In this document: one piece after another, positions 33,870 to 45,489 of the stretch | How positions within the stretch are numbered: position 1 is the first letter of the stretch | How the letters are laid out: every line of letters begins with the position of its first letter | DNA from: Isoetes taiwanensis | Taxonomy: Eukaryota; Streptophyta; Lycopodiopsida; Isoetales; Isoetaceae | NCBI GenBank assembly: GCA_021234155.1 | Contig: JAJEKV010000533.1 | Coordinates: 62,001 to 126,000, forward strand | Reading direction: 5' to 3' | Length of the DNA stretch: 64,000 nucleotides | The notes under the pieces: generated by a model | The model's database searches: none | Seen by the model: only the letters and a program-made list of their open reading frames with translations | Told to the model about the DNA's origin: nothing | Program-made: the position numbers and the translations under genes

Positions 33870-36575
33870 CCCTCGAAGATTTCGCTTTTTAAATTTCACC
33901 TAAGAGTCTCTTATTACAGCGATGCTAAACATCGATGACTTTCAAGGAATAGAATCTTAGACCATAAGAATTAGATGGCGGACATCTTTAAGATCAAGAC
34001 TCTTAAGTCTAAATCTAGGCCAGTAATTATGGCACGGCCAAGTAATTAGCAACACCAAAGGAACAAGAGTCAAGTTCGACATCAACCTTAAGCGGAGCAA
34101 AGTAGAGCATCGGCACCAAATCAGGTACCTTGGCAAGTATGACCTCATAATAGGCATGGAATATTAAAGCCGGCTAAGGCAATAATTGATTATCATAAGC
34201 AAGAGATGTTTATCCCGGCACCAAAGGGCAAGTACCTTATAATTAAAGTAAGGAAGTAATTTTGTTAAGTCTGCCCTAGGATCTTAGACGATAAGAATTA
34301 TACATTGTTAAGTTTGCCCTAGGTTACCTGTGTAAGCTCAAACCTTCTCAAATGATGTCATTTCAAATGGGCCATGCTGCCATTTGAGGTGGCCTTGTGA
34401 CGAGGTTGAGTGGGCTCGTGATTGTGTAAATGGATTGTAGATGGTATTATTATAAAAGCTAGATAAATGAACAATTTTTGAGATGATCATTGCCAAACCA
34501 TGACTGCGTAAGGTTTTATTTCGATGGTGGGGATATTGCAAATCTCTTATTATGAAGGCCATCCAGATGTCCTTACATAATGGAAATTGCATAGCCTCCA
34601 TTTAATTTAACATGGCCATTTTTCATTTGGCCTTTGTAGACCATTTTCTATACATCAGTGCATGAAAATAATGCATCACGATATTTATATTTTTAACGCA
34701 TTGGTAAATGGAATTTGTGCTACTTGACCCCTATTCTAGGTATAGTATTATTTCTAGACCAACGCCAATTGCCTGTGCCAACTGAATAGCTTGCTTTGAG
34801 AATAATTGAGAAAATCAATAACATCATCATCATGATGGAAAGTAAAGTATCAACTTATTGTACCTCTTAAGTTGCTTATCAAAGGTTAAAAGGCATATTC
34901 ACCAACACAAAGTTCCAAAATGACCATTGATCGATATTATGCGAAGCGTGCTTAGTCTTGAACTCTACATATACCTTTTAGCATTGAAATTATCGGGTGA
35001 GTGTCGGTGGGATATGAACATCTGTTGTTGTACTATATCATCTAAGATTGCGTGCTTCGTATACAATCCCAATCAATAGATCTTTCACTAGCAGCATGTC
35101 AAATTTCATCCACCAATTTGACTCTTTCTTTTAAACTTGTCAGTACCTATTAAGAACATAGTAGAAAACAGGCTTTTCAATTTATCTAGTTAATCAAGAA
35201 CAAAGATAATATTCATACAAATCTTGTCCAATAGATCAAGTGGACTAATGTGCATCATGAACAAAGGGAAAGGGATCCTTTCCATTCAAGACTTTTCCTT
35301 TAAGAGAAGTGTGTCTCAAGGGCCGATTGATGTTTGATTTGGTATGCGTATGCATATAGCATAGTCTTCTACTACGTGGTTTGGTCATGATTCTCTACTA
35401 CGTGTGCCATGATTCATGAGAGAATAAACAATTATTGCAGGTTTTATTAGGGCACACAAAGTTAAAGAAAACGAATATTCGAGGGGCCAACCAATGATGG
35501 GGAATATTAGGGGGTGGCCACATGCAATCTTTAGGGCCCTCCCCTCCATATATGAATCTGATATGAGGGGATACGAGAGAGGGGAAGATCTGCAGGAACA
35601 GCTGCGGAAGAGAAGAAAACAGATGATCAGACTAAAAGTTTGGGTGCCTCCCCTATCCGATTGGAACATTGAAAGTTGGCCTCCAACATGAGCCAGGAGG
35701 TCTCCACCTCCATTTTTGAATGAGAAACTCCTTCCATTGAAACCGGAAAACTGACATGTGGCCACCCTTATTTTCCCCTAAAGAATCGGATGTTTCAAGT
35801 TTCCAACTGAAAAGTTGTATCCTCCATATTGAAAAATATATGAGAATCTTAGAACAAATTTCCATGCACTAACTGAATGGAAAAACCTCCCATCCCAAAG
35901 TTCTTCCTTGATTGGAATGGCCGAGATTTATAGTGGAACCCAAAGATAAAAAACAAATGTTATTTTGTATTCTGTATATCATTTTGTGGGACCTTAGTGG
36001 ATTAGAGAAATATCTGGCACGCACGTGTCGAAACATAAAGCTCCATCCAGCAAGTGGATTATGTAGTATAAAGGGCGGCCGGATCTCAACGTAGAATGCA
36101 CATCTCAAAATGGAAATGGAACCCGGCGTCTTCTTATTAAAGGAGGTTTGGCTATAGTGCCCGGGTCGCCGGAGTATGAAATCCGCACTGGGGCCTCAAA
36201 TTTCCTTCCTAATCTTACTAATCCACATGGAAATAATTCTTTCTAGTTGCTCTTTGCACTTTGGCAGAATTTTGCTCCTTTTTTTTGCATAGAATAGTGT
36301 GATACGGGGCACAGGGAATACGGACCATGGCCTCAAATCAACCATCGAATTGGTAGCCACAAAATTGGATCGCTTCTTATTTCTGAGGCAAACGAATAGT
36401 GCCATGCATATTTTCTAAGATAAGTTCTGGCGGTTCTTCTGTAGACTGTGATCTGTGACCCTTTTTCGTGGCACAGCCATAGCTATAGCTTCGCATTTTA
36501 TCCCGTCTAGACTAGACCAGGCTATAAATGAGGCTAGCAAATAGCCGCCTTCATTCACGATTGAATAGATCCTTG
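33870..36575. other. Non-coding part of copy A
   Basis: About 2.7 kb without recognisable genes, AT-rich. The corresponding region in copy B is 49557-52266. It ends with TATA-like motifs (tagtataaaggg near 36065 and ctataaatg at 36522), which look like promoter DNA. Confidence 0.5.
36522..36530 (+). promoter_or_regulatory. TATA-like motif, orphaned copy
   Basis: The motif ctataaatg lies in the last 55 bp of copy A. The same motif in copy B (52209-52217) lies upstream of the Replitron-like gene. In copy A nothing coding follows, because copy B and then the TIR element start here. Confidence 0.3.
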
Positions 36576-36613
36576 ATGGTCATATCCAAGTTCTCACATT
36601 GCAAAGGACAACA
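36576..36613. repeat. Left fragment of duplication copy B (38 bp)
   Basis: Reads atggtcatatccaagttctc and continues acattgcaaaggacaaca, identical to 29511-29548 inside the DUF7869 remnant. It is cut at 36613 by the TIR element and resumes at 45231. Confidence 0.95.
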
Positions 36614-36828
36614 CACACTCACCCCGGTTTTTGGTCCACTGTTGAAAACATCAGTTTTGGTAGGTCTACATGTCCTGTTTTCAAAGAATCCTACATGTGG
36701 ATTTGTGAAGGTATGGTTTTGTTCGATAATGGTGTTCTTTTTTCAGTGGACTAAAACATCCACTGTTGTTTTGTAGTTTCTTCTATTGTGACATGTCATT
36801 TTATAATACAATCCACTGTAGGAAAGAG

Positions 36829-37320
36829 TACTTGAATTTCTACATGTCTAATAATTCTATTGTCACATGTCTTTATAGATGTAGGAAAGAATATTTGATT
36901 CTCTACATGTCCTATACTTCCATTCACATGTCTTTATAGTAGTAGGACAGAGTACTTTATTTGCTAAGGCATTGTAGGAAAGAATACATGAATTACGACA
37001 TGTGTAATACTTCTATTGTCACATGTCTTTATAGAAGTCGGAAAAAATACTTGATTCTCTACATGTCATATGCTTCCATGTCACATGTCTTTATAGTAGT
37101 AGGATGAATTACTTTATTTGCTAAGGCATTGTAGGAAAGAATACATGAATTACGACATGTGTAATACTTCTATTCTCACATGTCTTTATAGAAGTAGGAA
37201 AGAGTACTTGATTCTCTACATGTCCTATCCTTCCATATCACGGGTCTTTATAGTGGTAGGGATGAGTACTTGATTTGCTACATGTGATGCACGTGCCGCG
37301 ATCACATGTTCTTATACTAG
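36829..37320. repeat. Subterminal higher-order repeat of the TIR element
   Basis: Blocks ending cacatgtctttatag-agtagga recur every 60 or 95 bp, and the pair repeats with a period near 157 bp (36888, 37046, 37201). Shared phrases are gattctctacatgtc and gaatacatgaattacgacat. Confidence 0.85.
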
Positions 37321-37395
37321 TATTCCATGTAACACAAGTTACTTCAACTACTTCAATTACTTAACACCTATTTTTTTGCATAGCGTGGGCACCAA

Positions 37396-38905
37396 CATGC
37401 CAAGGTGAAACCTAACATGCCACCTAGGCTCAAACATGCCAAGGTGGCTCCAACATGCCACCTAGGCTCCAACATGACAAAATGGCTCAAACATGCCACC
37501 TAGGCTCCAACGTGCTCAAACATGCCACCACAGGGCTCCAACATGCCACCTATGCTCCAACTTGCCAAGGTGGCTCAAATATGCCACGTGGGCTCCAAAC
37601 ATGCCACCTAGGCTCCAACATTCCTAGGTGGCTCCAAACATGCCACATAGGCTCAAACATGCCATGGGCTCACTTAGGCTCCAACATGCCAAGGTGGCTC
37701 CAACATGCCACCTGGGCTCAAAACATGCCAAGGTGGCTCAAACATGCCACCTAGGCTCCCAACATGCCACCTAGGCTCAAACATGCAGTGGCTCAAACAT
37801 GCCAAGGTGGCTCAAACATGCCACCTAGGCTCCAACATGCCACCTAGGCTCAAACATGCCAAGGTGGCTCAAACATGCTGCGTGGGCTCCACTATGCCAC
37901 CTAGCCTTCAACATGCCAAGGTGGCTCACAACATGCCACCTAGGCTTAAATATGCCAAGTTGGCTCAAACATGCCACCTAGGCTCCAACATGCCACCGTG
38001 GCTCCTAACCCCGCCACCCTAGGCTCAAACATGCCCGTGGGCTCCAACATGCCCGCGTGCCAAGGTGGCTCCAACATGCCACCTAGGCTCCAACATGCTC
38101 AAACATGCCCACGGGCTCTAACATGCCACCTATGCTCCAACTTGCCAAGGTGGCTCAAATATGCCACGTGGGCTCCAACATGCCAAGGTGGCTCAAGCAT
38201 GCCACAGGGCTCCAACATGCCACCTAGGCTCTAACATGGCAAGGTGGCTCAAACATGCCACGTGGTCTCCAACATGCCACCTAGGCTCAAACATGCCAAG
38301 GTGGCTCCAACATGCCAAGGTGGCTCAAACATGCCACCTAGGCTCCAACGTCTCAAACATGCCAAGGTGGCTCAAACATGCCACCTAGGCTCAAACATGC
38401 CAAGGTGGTTCCCACATGCCAAGGTGGCTCCAACATGCCACCTAGGCTCAAACATGCCAAGGTGGCTCAAACATGCCACCTAGGCTGCAACATGACAAAA
38501 TGGCTCAAACATGCCACCTAGGCTCCAACGTGCTCAAACATGCCATGCTTGAGGCTCCAACATACCACCTATGCTCCAACTTGCCAAGGTGGCTCAAATA
38601 TGCCACGTGGGCTCCAACATGCCACCTAGGCTCCAACATTCCTAGGTGGCTCAAACATGCCATCTAGGCTCCAACATGCCACCCAGGCTCAAACATGCCA
38701 AGTGGCTCAAACATGCCAAGGTGGGCTCAAACATGCCACCTAGGCTCCAACATGCCAAGGTGGCTCAAACATGCCACGTGGACTCCATAATGCCACGTGG
38801 GCTCCAACATGCCAAGGTGGCTCCAACATGCCATGCAGGGCTCCAACATGCCAAGGTGGCTCAGGCATGCCACCTAGTCTCAAGCATGCCACCTAGGCAC
38901 CCCAA
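37396..38905 (+). repeat. 19-bp minisatellite array, roughly 75-80 units
   Basis: Units of the form ctcaaacatgcc-acctagg alternate irregularly with ctcaaacatgcc-aaggtgg; first-base variants (ctcc) are common. The two unit types are nearly each other's complement in the core: GCCACCTAGGC can pair with GCCAAGGTGGC at 10 of 11 positions across an 8-base loop. Because 19 is not a multiple of three and the unit lacks stops, all frames stay open; the apparent proteins (MPPRLQHAKVAQTCHLGSN) are repeat artefacts. Confidence 0.97.
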
Positions 38906-41620
38906 GTGGTGATATGGCATGCCAAGTAAGCAAGGTCAAGTTTTGACTAGGCCAAAAAACCAAAGATGTCCATCTTTGGTCTTTTCGATGGTGATGTTGG
39001 CAAATTTTAGGTGACATGGCTAGATGATGGTGACATGGACCTTGGATGTCTTTGAACCAAACAAGGCGAGGCACCTCGGTGCCCCTTTCTTGTGAAGGAG
39101 TCTCCAAAAGGTAGATATCTTTGGTGCATTTTTCTCTTGCGTATCTTTTGGCGTCATCTTTGCACATCCTGCCAAGATTTCACCTTTTTGAGACCCGGAT
39201 TTTTATCATGCTTTTCTTTGTGTTTATGCTCAGGAAATTCATAACTAATGCATGGGGCAGGGGAAAAATCCTGGTTTTCAGCCAGCTGGCTTGCCAAGTG
39301 GCCCCAGAGTATAGGAAAATCCCGGTATTTCGGATGAGTTTTAGACCCTCGATTTTTATTGGGATGGCCGCCGTTTGGCCACGACAAGGTTTAGACCCGT
39401 TTTCAATTTTGGGGCATGGAGGAGGCCCGGATTGGCGATCCGACCTGCTTGGCGTCGTCAAACGGCGGCGAAATTACCCTAGGGGACAAGTTCCACGGCG
39501 AGTTTTCCCAAAGGGATCAATCACTTACCCCTCACTAGGAGGTATTGACATCCACCTCCATGCCAATTGACTACAAGTGTGTAGTAAGCGACCTACTTTG
39601 GCGTTTCTTGGAGAGGGGTGGTCTTCGCTACGAAACTTGGTCCCCTAGGTAATGGGGATGTTCGGGTCCATTGGCGGGCCAGTTTCGATTAGAAGTGGGG
39701 GTCCAGCCCAGTCCTCCCCGGCTTGGACTAGCTGCGAGAACAAGATACTTGGGGTTCACCACGAGGCCACGGTAGAAGATTGAAGTGACAATAGGAGCAC
39801 TAGGACTGCTAGGTGGTATACATGTGACCACGGAGAAGAAAAGCTAGCTCCAGCGCTTTCCATTGGGGCGTTACCGGCCGGTGGCCTCCGAAAGGGGTTG
39901 GCAGCGGAAGCTCGTCTCATGCCTCGCTTGTGCTTCTATTATCGGTGCATTTTCTCTTGCGTGTGCAGCGTCATGTTGCATATCCTGCCAAGATTTCACC
40001 TTTTGAGACCGGTTTTTATACGTGTTGTTTTTTGTGTTTATGCTCGGAAATTCATAATTAATGCATGGGGCGGGGAAAAATCCTGATTTTCAGCCAGCTG
40101 GCTTGCCAAGTGGCATGAGTGTACAGGAAAATCCCGGTATTTTCGGGCAAGCTTTAGACCCTCGATTTTTTGATTGGGATGGCCACCGTTGGCCACGGCG
40201 AGTTTAGACCACGTTTTTTCGATTTTGGGGCATGGAGGAGGCCCGGATTGGCGATCCGACCTCTCCATGTCATCTGGAGCGACCAAATTACCCTAGGGGA
40301 CAAGTTCCACGGCCCTCTTGATCGGAGGAGCATCCCGAATGTAAATCCTACCAAACCCTAGGGTTTGGTAGGGTTTATCTCGGCGTCAAGGCGGAGACTA
40401 ACACATCCGAAACTTTGCATGGAGTTCTCTGTGTATGCTCGGGGACCATGCCGGAGATGGGGTCAAATCCCCTTCGCGAAGACATGCTTTCAGAACTCCC
40501 CTTCACTGGAAAGGGGCTTGTGAAGGGAGTCTCCGAAAGGTATCTTTGCAAGAAAATTTGGCTCTGTCTCCCGGTGCCATGAGGGTAATCCGGCAAGGGT
40601 ATTCCGCGTCGGATCACGGGCCCTACGGGTCATCAGACATCCCGGAATGTAAACCCTATCAAACCCTAGGGTTTGCTAGGGTTTACATCTCGAGCGTCAA
40701 GACGGAGACTCACACATCCGAAACTTTGCATGGAGTTCTCTGTGTATGCTCTGGGGACCATGCCCGGAGATGGGGTCGAAAAGGGTCGTTTTCTTGGATA
40801 GCTAGGTGAGCCTTTGCTAACCACATATCTTGAACCATGGCAAGCTGAAATAACGAGTTTGGATCTATTGGCCATCCCGAATGATCCCAAACGGTTTTAC
40901 TCTCTTGCAAAAGGCGCTCTTGACTTCTAATTGCCACACTGGGAGGAGGATAACTCCAAACCCCATTCTATCAGTTCCTATTGCTTCATGTTTTCAATTG
41001 CAGCTTCTCAACCATGTCCCAAGTGCAACCGACTAAGACTCGACCCCCATAACGTAAACCCTTCAATAACCTAGCAACACCACGGGGTTTTACGTTTGAA
41101 CTTATATCCTAGTCGATTCGACCAAAATCTTGCACAATGTCATCACGTAGAGGGAGGGTGTTGATGCCATAAGATGTGCCTTTAAAACCTTAGGAGGCGA
41201 TTAAGCCCCAAAGGTCCTCTCCCAAAGAACCTTGGCCACGGATGGGCAACTTTCCCACTCCGGAACTGTGAACTGACTCTGCCAATGGACTCAAAACGTT
41301 GACATTACCCTGGAGACCAAGTTTCGTGGGTAGAAGACTACCCCTTTTCCAAGAAGCGCCAAAGTAGCTCATGTCCAACATGTTCGTAGTCAACTGGTCT
41401 AAGAGGTGGCTGCAGAATACTGCCATGTAGAGGGTTAAGTATTTTTTCGTTGCAAAAATGACCGTTTAACTTGGTCCCTAGGGTAATTTCGCCGTTTGGA
41501 TGGCATGGCTAAGTCGAATCTCTATTTGAGCCTTTGTGCTTTGCCCGAACGACAAAATGCCTCTACCAAAAGTTCCAAAGGTTATCATATTTCTTGCATG
41601 AAGTCCTATCATCATGCCCA
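38906..41620. repeat. Internal direct repeats of the TIR element
   Basis: A block of about 400 bp at 39115-39510 recurs at 39940-40330. Shared phrases are cctgccaagatttcacctt, gttttcagccagctggcttg, aggaggcccggattggcgat and ttaccctaggggacaagttc. A second pair, 40331-40465 and 40638-40780, shares tcaaaccctagggtttg, then cacatccgaaactttgcatg and gttctctgtgtatgct. The second pair begins with back-to-back teloboxes (AAACCCTAGGGTTT). No coding domain seen. Confidence 0.8.
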
Positions 41621-42540
41621 CATGGCATGTTTAAGCCGCCACGGCATTTTTGAGCCACCTTGGCATGTTGGAGCATAGGTGGCATGTTGGAGCCACCTTG
41701 GCATGTTTGAGCCACCTTGGCATGTCGAGCCTAGGTGGCATGTTCGTGCCTAGGTGGCATTACCTTGGCATGTTGGAGCCTAGGTGGCATCACATGCCAA
41801 GGTGGCTCAAACATGCCACATGGGCTGCAACATGCCACCCAGGCTCAATAACATGCCAATGTGGCTCAAACATGCCACCTAGGCTCAAACATGTCAAGGT
41901 GGCTCAAACATGCCATCGAGGCCCCAACATGCCAAGGTGGCTCAAACATGCCACGTGGGCTCCAACATGCCACCTAGGCTCCAACATGCCACCTAGGCCC
42001 CAACATGCCAAGGTGGCTCAAACATGCCAAGGTGGCTCCAACATGCCACGTGGGCTCCAACATGCCAAGGTGGCTAAAACATGCCACGTTGGCTCCAACA
42101 TGCCAAGGTGGCTCAAACATGCCACGTGGGCTCCAACATGCCAAGGTGGCTCTAACATGCCACCTAGGCTCGAACATGCCAAGGTGGCTCAAATATGCTG
42201 CCACGGGCTCACCTAGGCTCCAACATGTCAAGCTGGTTCGACCCACGCGGGCTCCAGCGTGCCATCTAGGCTCCAACATGCCAAGGTGGCTCAAACATGC
42301 CACCTAGGCTCAAAATGCCAAGGTGGTTCCAACATGCCATCTAGTGGCTCAGCAAGCATGCCACCTAGGCTCAAGCACGCCACCTAGGCACTCCACGCAT
42401 GGCATGTTTGAGCACCCGGTGGCATGTTGGAGCCTAGGTGGCATGTTTCAACCACCTTAGCATGTTGGAGCCCACGTGGCAGGTTTGAGCCACCTTGGCA
42501 TGTTGGAGCCTAGGTGGCATGTTTGAGCCCGCGTGACATG
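41620..42540. repeat. Second minisatellite array with two orientation switches
   Basis: The 19-bp units of the first array recur here. They are reversed from 41620 to about 41788 (ggcatgttggagcctaggt), direct from there to about 42392, and reversed again to 42540, with a last reversed piece after the small TIR element at 42812-42850. The array can therefore fold on itself at large scale. Confidence 0.93.
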
Positions 42541-42558
42541 GGCTAGTTTGAATAATCC

Positions 42559-42812
42559 GCCCCCCTCTCTTTGTAGTATCCGGCCTGTGCAGCGATTGAA
42601 GTAGATGTCCCCACCCCCCCCCAGAGCCTATCCGCCCCCCTTTGCCCGATTTAGTACAAGAAAAAAATACCAAAAATCTAGTACGGTTTGTCTTATCGGG
42701 CGATGAAGTTGGGGGGGGTCGGATAGGTTCAAAGGGGGGGGGCGGATTAGTTCAATGGGGGGGCGGATAATCTGATGAGCTGCTTTCGGCCGGATATTAC
42801 AAGAGAGGGGGC
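42559..42812. mobile_element. Small GC-homopolymer TIR element in the satellite
   Basis: Ends are inverted repeats: gcccccctctctttgtagta followed by tccggcc on the left, and gccccctctcttgtaatatc followed by cggcc read from the right. The inside is full of C and G runs (up to nine) with mirrored phrases cctatccgccccc. It interrupts the reversed minisatellite units. No target duplication was identified. Confidence 0.6.
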
Positions 42813-43074
42813 ATGTTGAAGCCAACCCGGGTAGCATGGTGAATCCTAGGGGCACAACATTTGAATTATAAAAATAAGATATGAATTAAACCATTAAAAA
42901 TATTTCATTAATCAAGATGCATGGTGGAGATCTTGATCCCGGCCCTATTATGTTATTGGCCCTTAAAAGCGGCATTGCGATTGATGGATAGCGATCAACG
43001 GCCAAGATGATGATCCGGGTCCTCTACCCTCATTGGCCCGCCTGAGGTTCCTTGTGTTTTTCGTTTCCCTCCCT

Positions 43075-43215
43075 TGGCCATGGCGATGGCGAGAGGTCCT
43101 AGGCTATGGCAATGCTCCCGCTTTGCGTGGCTATGGCGATGCTCCATGCATTGGCTATGGCAATGCGGAGCTCTATGCTATGGCGATGGCGGAGCTCCTT
43201 GGCTATGGCAATGTG
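43075..43215 (+). repeat. Tandem ggctatggc(a/g)atg repeat
   Basis: Imperfect copies of ctatggcgatgctcc and ctatggcaatg follow one another at 25-36 bp spacing. The 160-codon frame at 43033-43515 runs through it, giving a GYGNA-type repeat peptide. No relative is known to me, and it is probably not a gene. Confidence 0.7.
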
Positions 43216-44430
43216 CCTGTATCTTTCCTTTCTCTCCATTGGCTGTTTCCGATCTTTGGGTTATGGCTTGTAGCGGCAGGCGGGTGCGCTTCGCTTCTTG
43301 GGGTTATGGCTTGCGGTGACGGGGAAGGAGCCACGTTAGGTGGTAAAAACAACGGTTTTTGTGTATGGGATAAATCCACTCCACGGCTAAAAACGCCTTT
43401 TTGGGTCGCCTCCGCCGTTATTGAATCTGAGAGAGAGATCGGATTCTACACCGGCTCGATCTTTGCACAATTTTTGCCTGGCGCCATTTTTTTCAGATCA
43501 AAAGACCACGGCTGATCTATTTCTCCGGTTATTCCTGGTTTTCTCTTCATTTCAGATCAATAACAATGGAAATTGTTTTATTATCATGTCGAATTTAAGG
43601 TTTTGAAGTGGCTAAAGGCGGTTTGCATTCACAATAGTGATCGGCTGCGAAAAGAACTCTTCTTGATCGACTCATGCAAGTTCCCATCGCAATGGTATAT
43701 TTACTCATTTTCATTCCTCGATTCTTCCTTTCGTTTTTTCCCTTTGTTTTTCTTTCGGATCAAACACAAAGGGACTCATTTTCCCTTTTATTTTTTTTTC
43801 GGATCAACCCAAGCTTCTCCTCAGCATTTGCGATTCTGAGATACATCTAAAGCTTGTGCGTCTAAAGGCAAAAAGCTTGTCTATTTCAAGGCCTGAGAAG
43901 CTTGCCCGTCTAAATCCAAAAAGATGCTTGTCGTCGCCCGCCTGGCGGTTTTTCGGGTGAGCACTATTAACCCTAGAGCTAGCTAATTCAACTTTGAGAG
44001 CAAATCCTAGAACTGGAGTATGCATATGCGGATGAAGCGGGAGTCGGCTTGCTTCTCTTCCACTACCGAAGAATTTAAAGAGCTTGCAACCATACCTGAA
44101 AAATCTGAAAAAGCTGTGGTGAATGGTAATGGTGTTGCCTCTCCTGAAGCCCGAGGACATAGCATTGCAAGCTTGAACCAAGAGGTTTGATCAAAGCCGA
44201 TTAGCACAGTCAATTGTGCTACATTGTTTTTAAACTTAACCATTAATTCAATTGTTTTGGACCTTTACCATTGAATGTTTTAATCTAACGTTGAAATTTA
44301 GATTGCAATCTATTATTATGCGTGAATGAGAATCTAGATAACATTGTATATTATGCCTTATGGACTTTTTTGGGTTCGATTCCCAAAAAGGTTTTCCTTT
44401 TTTAAAATAAAAAGAGCAATATAAAGTTCA
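43216..44430. other. Interior of TIR element, no gene recognised
   Basis: Contains repeated tttcggatcaa and ttcagatcaa phrases (43490-43810) and several weak frames. A frame on the minus strand at 43804-44181 has no recognised domain. Confidence 0.4.
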
Positions 44431-44439
44431 TAATATATT

Positions 44440-45199
44440 AGCTTTTAAATTGTGGTCTATAGGAATTTTTTTTTTAATGTCTGCGACGTGTCAACATTTG
44501 ATTTGTTAGAAGACATATTAAAAACAATACTTTGTTTTTCCTACGTGTGATAATAATGCTTTTTTTATTTCAAAAGTATGCCACGTGTCCATATTTGATT
44601 AGCAAGAATAATGTTTTTTTTTTTTTTTTAAATATGCCACGTGTTAATATCTCATTAGTTAAACAACCACATTAGAAACACATATTTTTTCTACGTGTAA
44701 TAATTTTATTTTTTCGTATGTCCTTATTTTAGGAAAACTATAGCTAGATTTCAATAACACATGTAGGGTTTTGTAAATTAAAAAAAGGCCATACGTGATT
44801 TTTTTTTAATTTTGCAAAAACAACACTTGAAACAACATGTCCACATCGCGAAAAAGAACACTTGAAAACATCAATTTTCTATTTCCTATGTGTTTTTTTT
44901 CTTTGTAGTGTTTTATTTCTACTGTTGTAATTTAGTTTTTCAGGTGTAGTAAAATTAAAACCTACACGTGCTATTTTAAAGATAAACAACGTATGGTTCC
45001 GCCAAAAAACAACAGTGAAGGAAAAAAGTACACGTTGACAAAAATTCACAAAAACCATGTCAATTTTTTCTACGCGTGGATTTTTCTGCCAAGGACCACT
45101 GTCTCTTTGTGCAAATCCGGATAAACAGGCCACGTGGACTTTTGGGGCCATTTTGGTGTTGTTTTTGGCATAAAACAACACTTCCGTACAACTAAAAAA
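44440..45199. repeat. Right subterminal region with acgtgt words
   Basis: Words of the form ctacgtgt, ccacgtgt, tacgtgat and acatgt occur about every 50-60 bp (44485, 44542, 44580, 44636, 44692, 44748, 44785, 44968 and later). They mirror the acatgt words at the left end and are plausible transposase-binding sites. Confidence 0.6.
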
Positions 45200-45489
45200 C
45201 AACTGTGGACCAAAAATTGGGGTCAGTGTGACACACACAAGATCCCAAGAAGGGAGATGGACAAGGCCATGAGCAACCTCCATGCTATATCATTGTATGA
45301 GGGTACATAATATTGAGAAGTTTGAAAACTTTCTCAACTAGTGGTTTGTAAAATTTATGAGGAAAACAAGTAACCCAATTCTATGTGTGTCATGTGTAAT
45401 TCTATTCAAGCAATCAATTCAGAAATTTCTTTTATGGTGTGTGAGTCCCATTTTCAGTCCGAGTCCCAAAATTCAAGATTTGTCCCACT

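Larger units (their letters stand above)
29511..36575. repeat. Tandem duplication, copy A (7065 bp)
   Basis: This segment starts inside the DUF7869 remnant at atggtcatatcc and ends at gaatagatccttg. It is repeated as 36576-36613 plus 45231-52266, the second copy being split by a TIR element. Both contain the LINE, its nested MITE, a 2.7-kb non-coding part and a TATA motif in the same order. The junction A/B (36576-36579) and the outer right end (52263-52266) both read atgg, a 4-base microhomology. Confidence 0.93.
36614..45230. mobile_element. 8.6-kb TIR transposon, apparently non-autonomous
   Basis: Terminal inverted repeats of 31 bp (36614-36644 and 45200-45230) match at 27 positions: CACACTCACCCCGG versus CACACTGACCCCAA, then TTTTTGGTCCAC in both. 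The empty site is known from copy A: ggacaacacacacaag. The element sits in it with aca repeated on both sides, a 3-bp target duplication, although the CA run also allows up to 8 bp. Both ends carry subterminal repeats with acatgt/acgtgt words. TIRs starting CACACTG, a 3-bp duplication and subterminal repeats recall CACTA elements, but the first bases are not the standard ones. No transposase was recognised. The interior is mostly minisatellite and direct repeats. Confidence 0.8.

Noticed and set aside
37396..38905. CRISPR-like repeat-spacer array
   Set aside because: Units are directly adjacent with no unique spacers, and the context is a plant nuclear genome.
37455..38912. Several long overlapping plus-strand ORFs with MPPRLQHAKVAQTCHLGSN repeats
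   Set aside because: They come from a stop-free 19-bp repeat unit read in all frames, and indels between units shift the frame without effect.
41650..42307. ORFs on both strands at 41.6-42.3 kb
   Set aside because: Same minisatellite; both strands are open because the unit is near self-complementary.
43033..43515. 160-codon ORF with GYGN-type repeats
   Set aside because: The first half is a tandem repeat and the second half has no recognisable domain. It lies inside a non-autonomous transposon.
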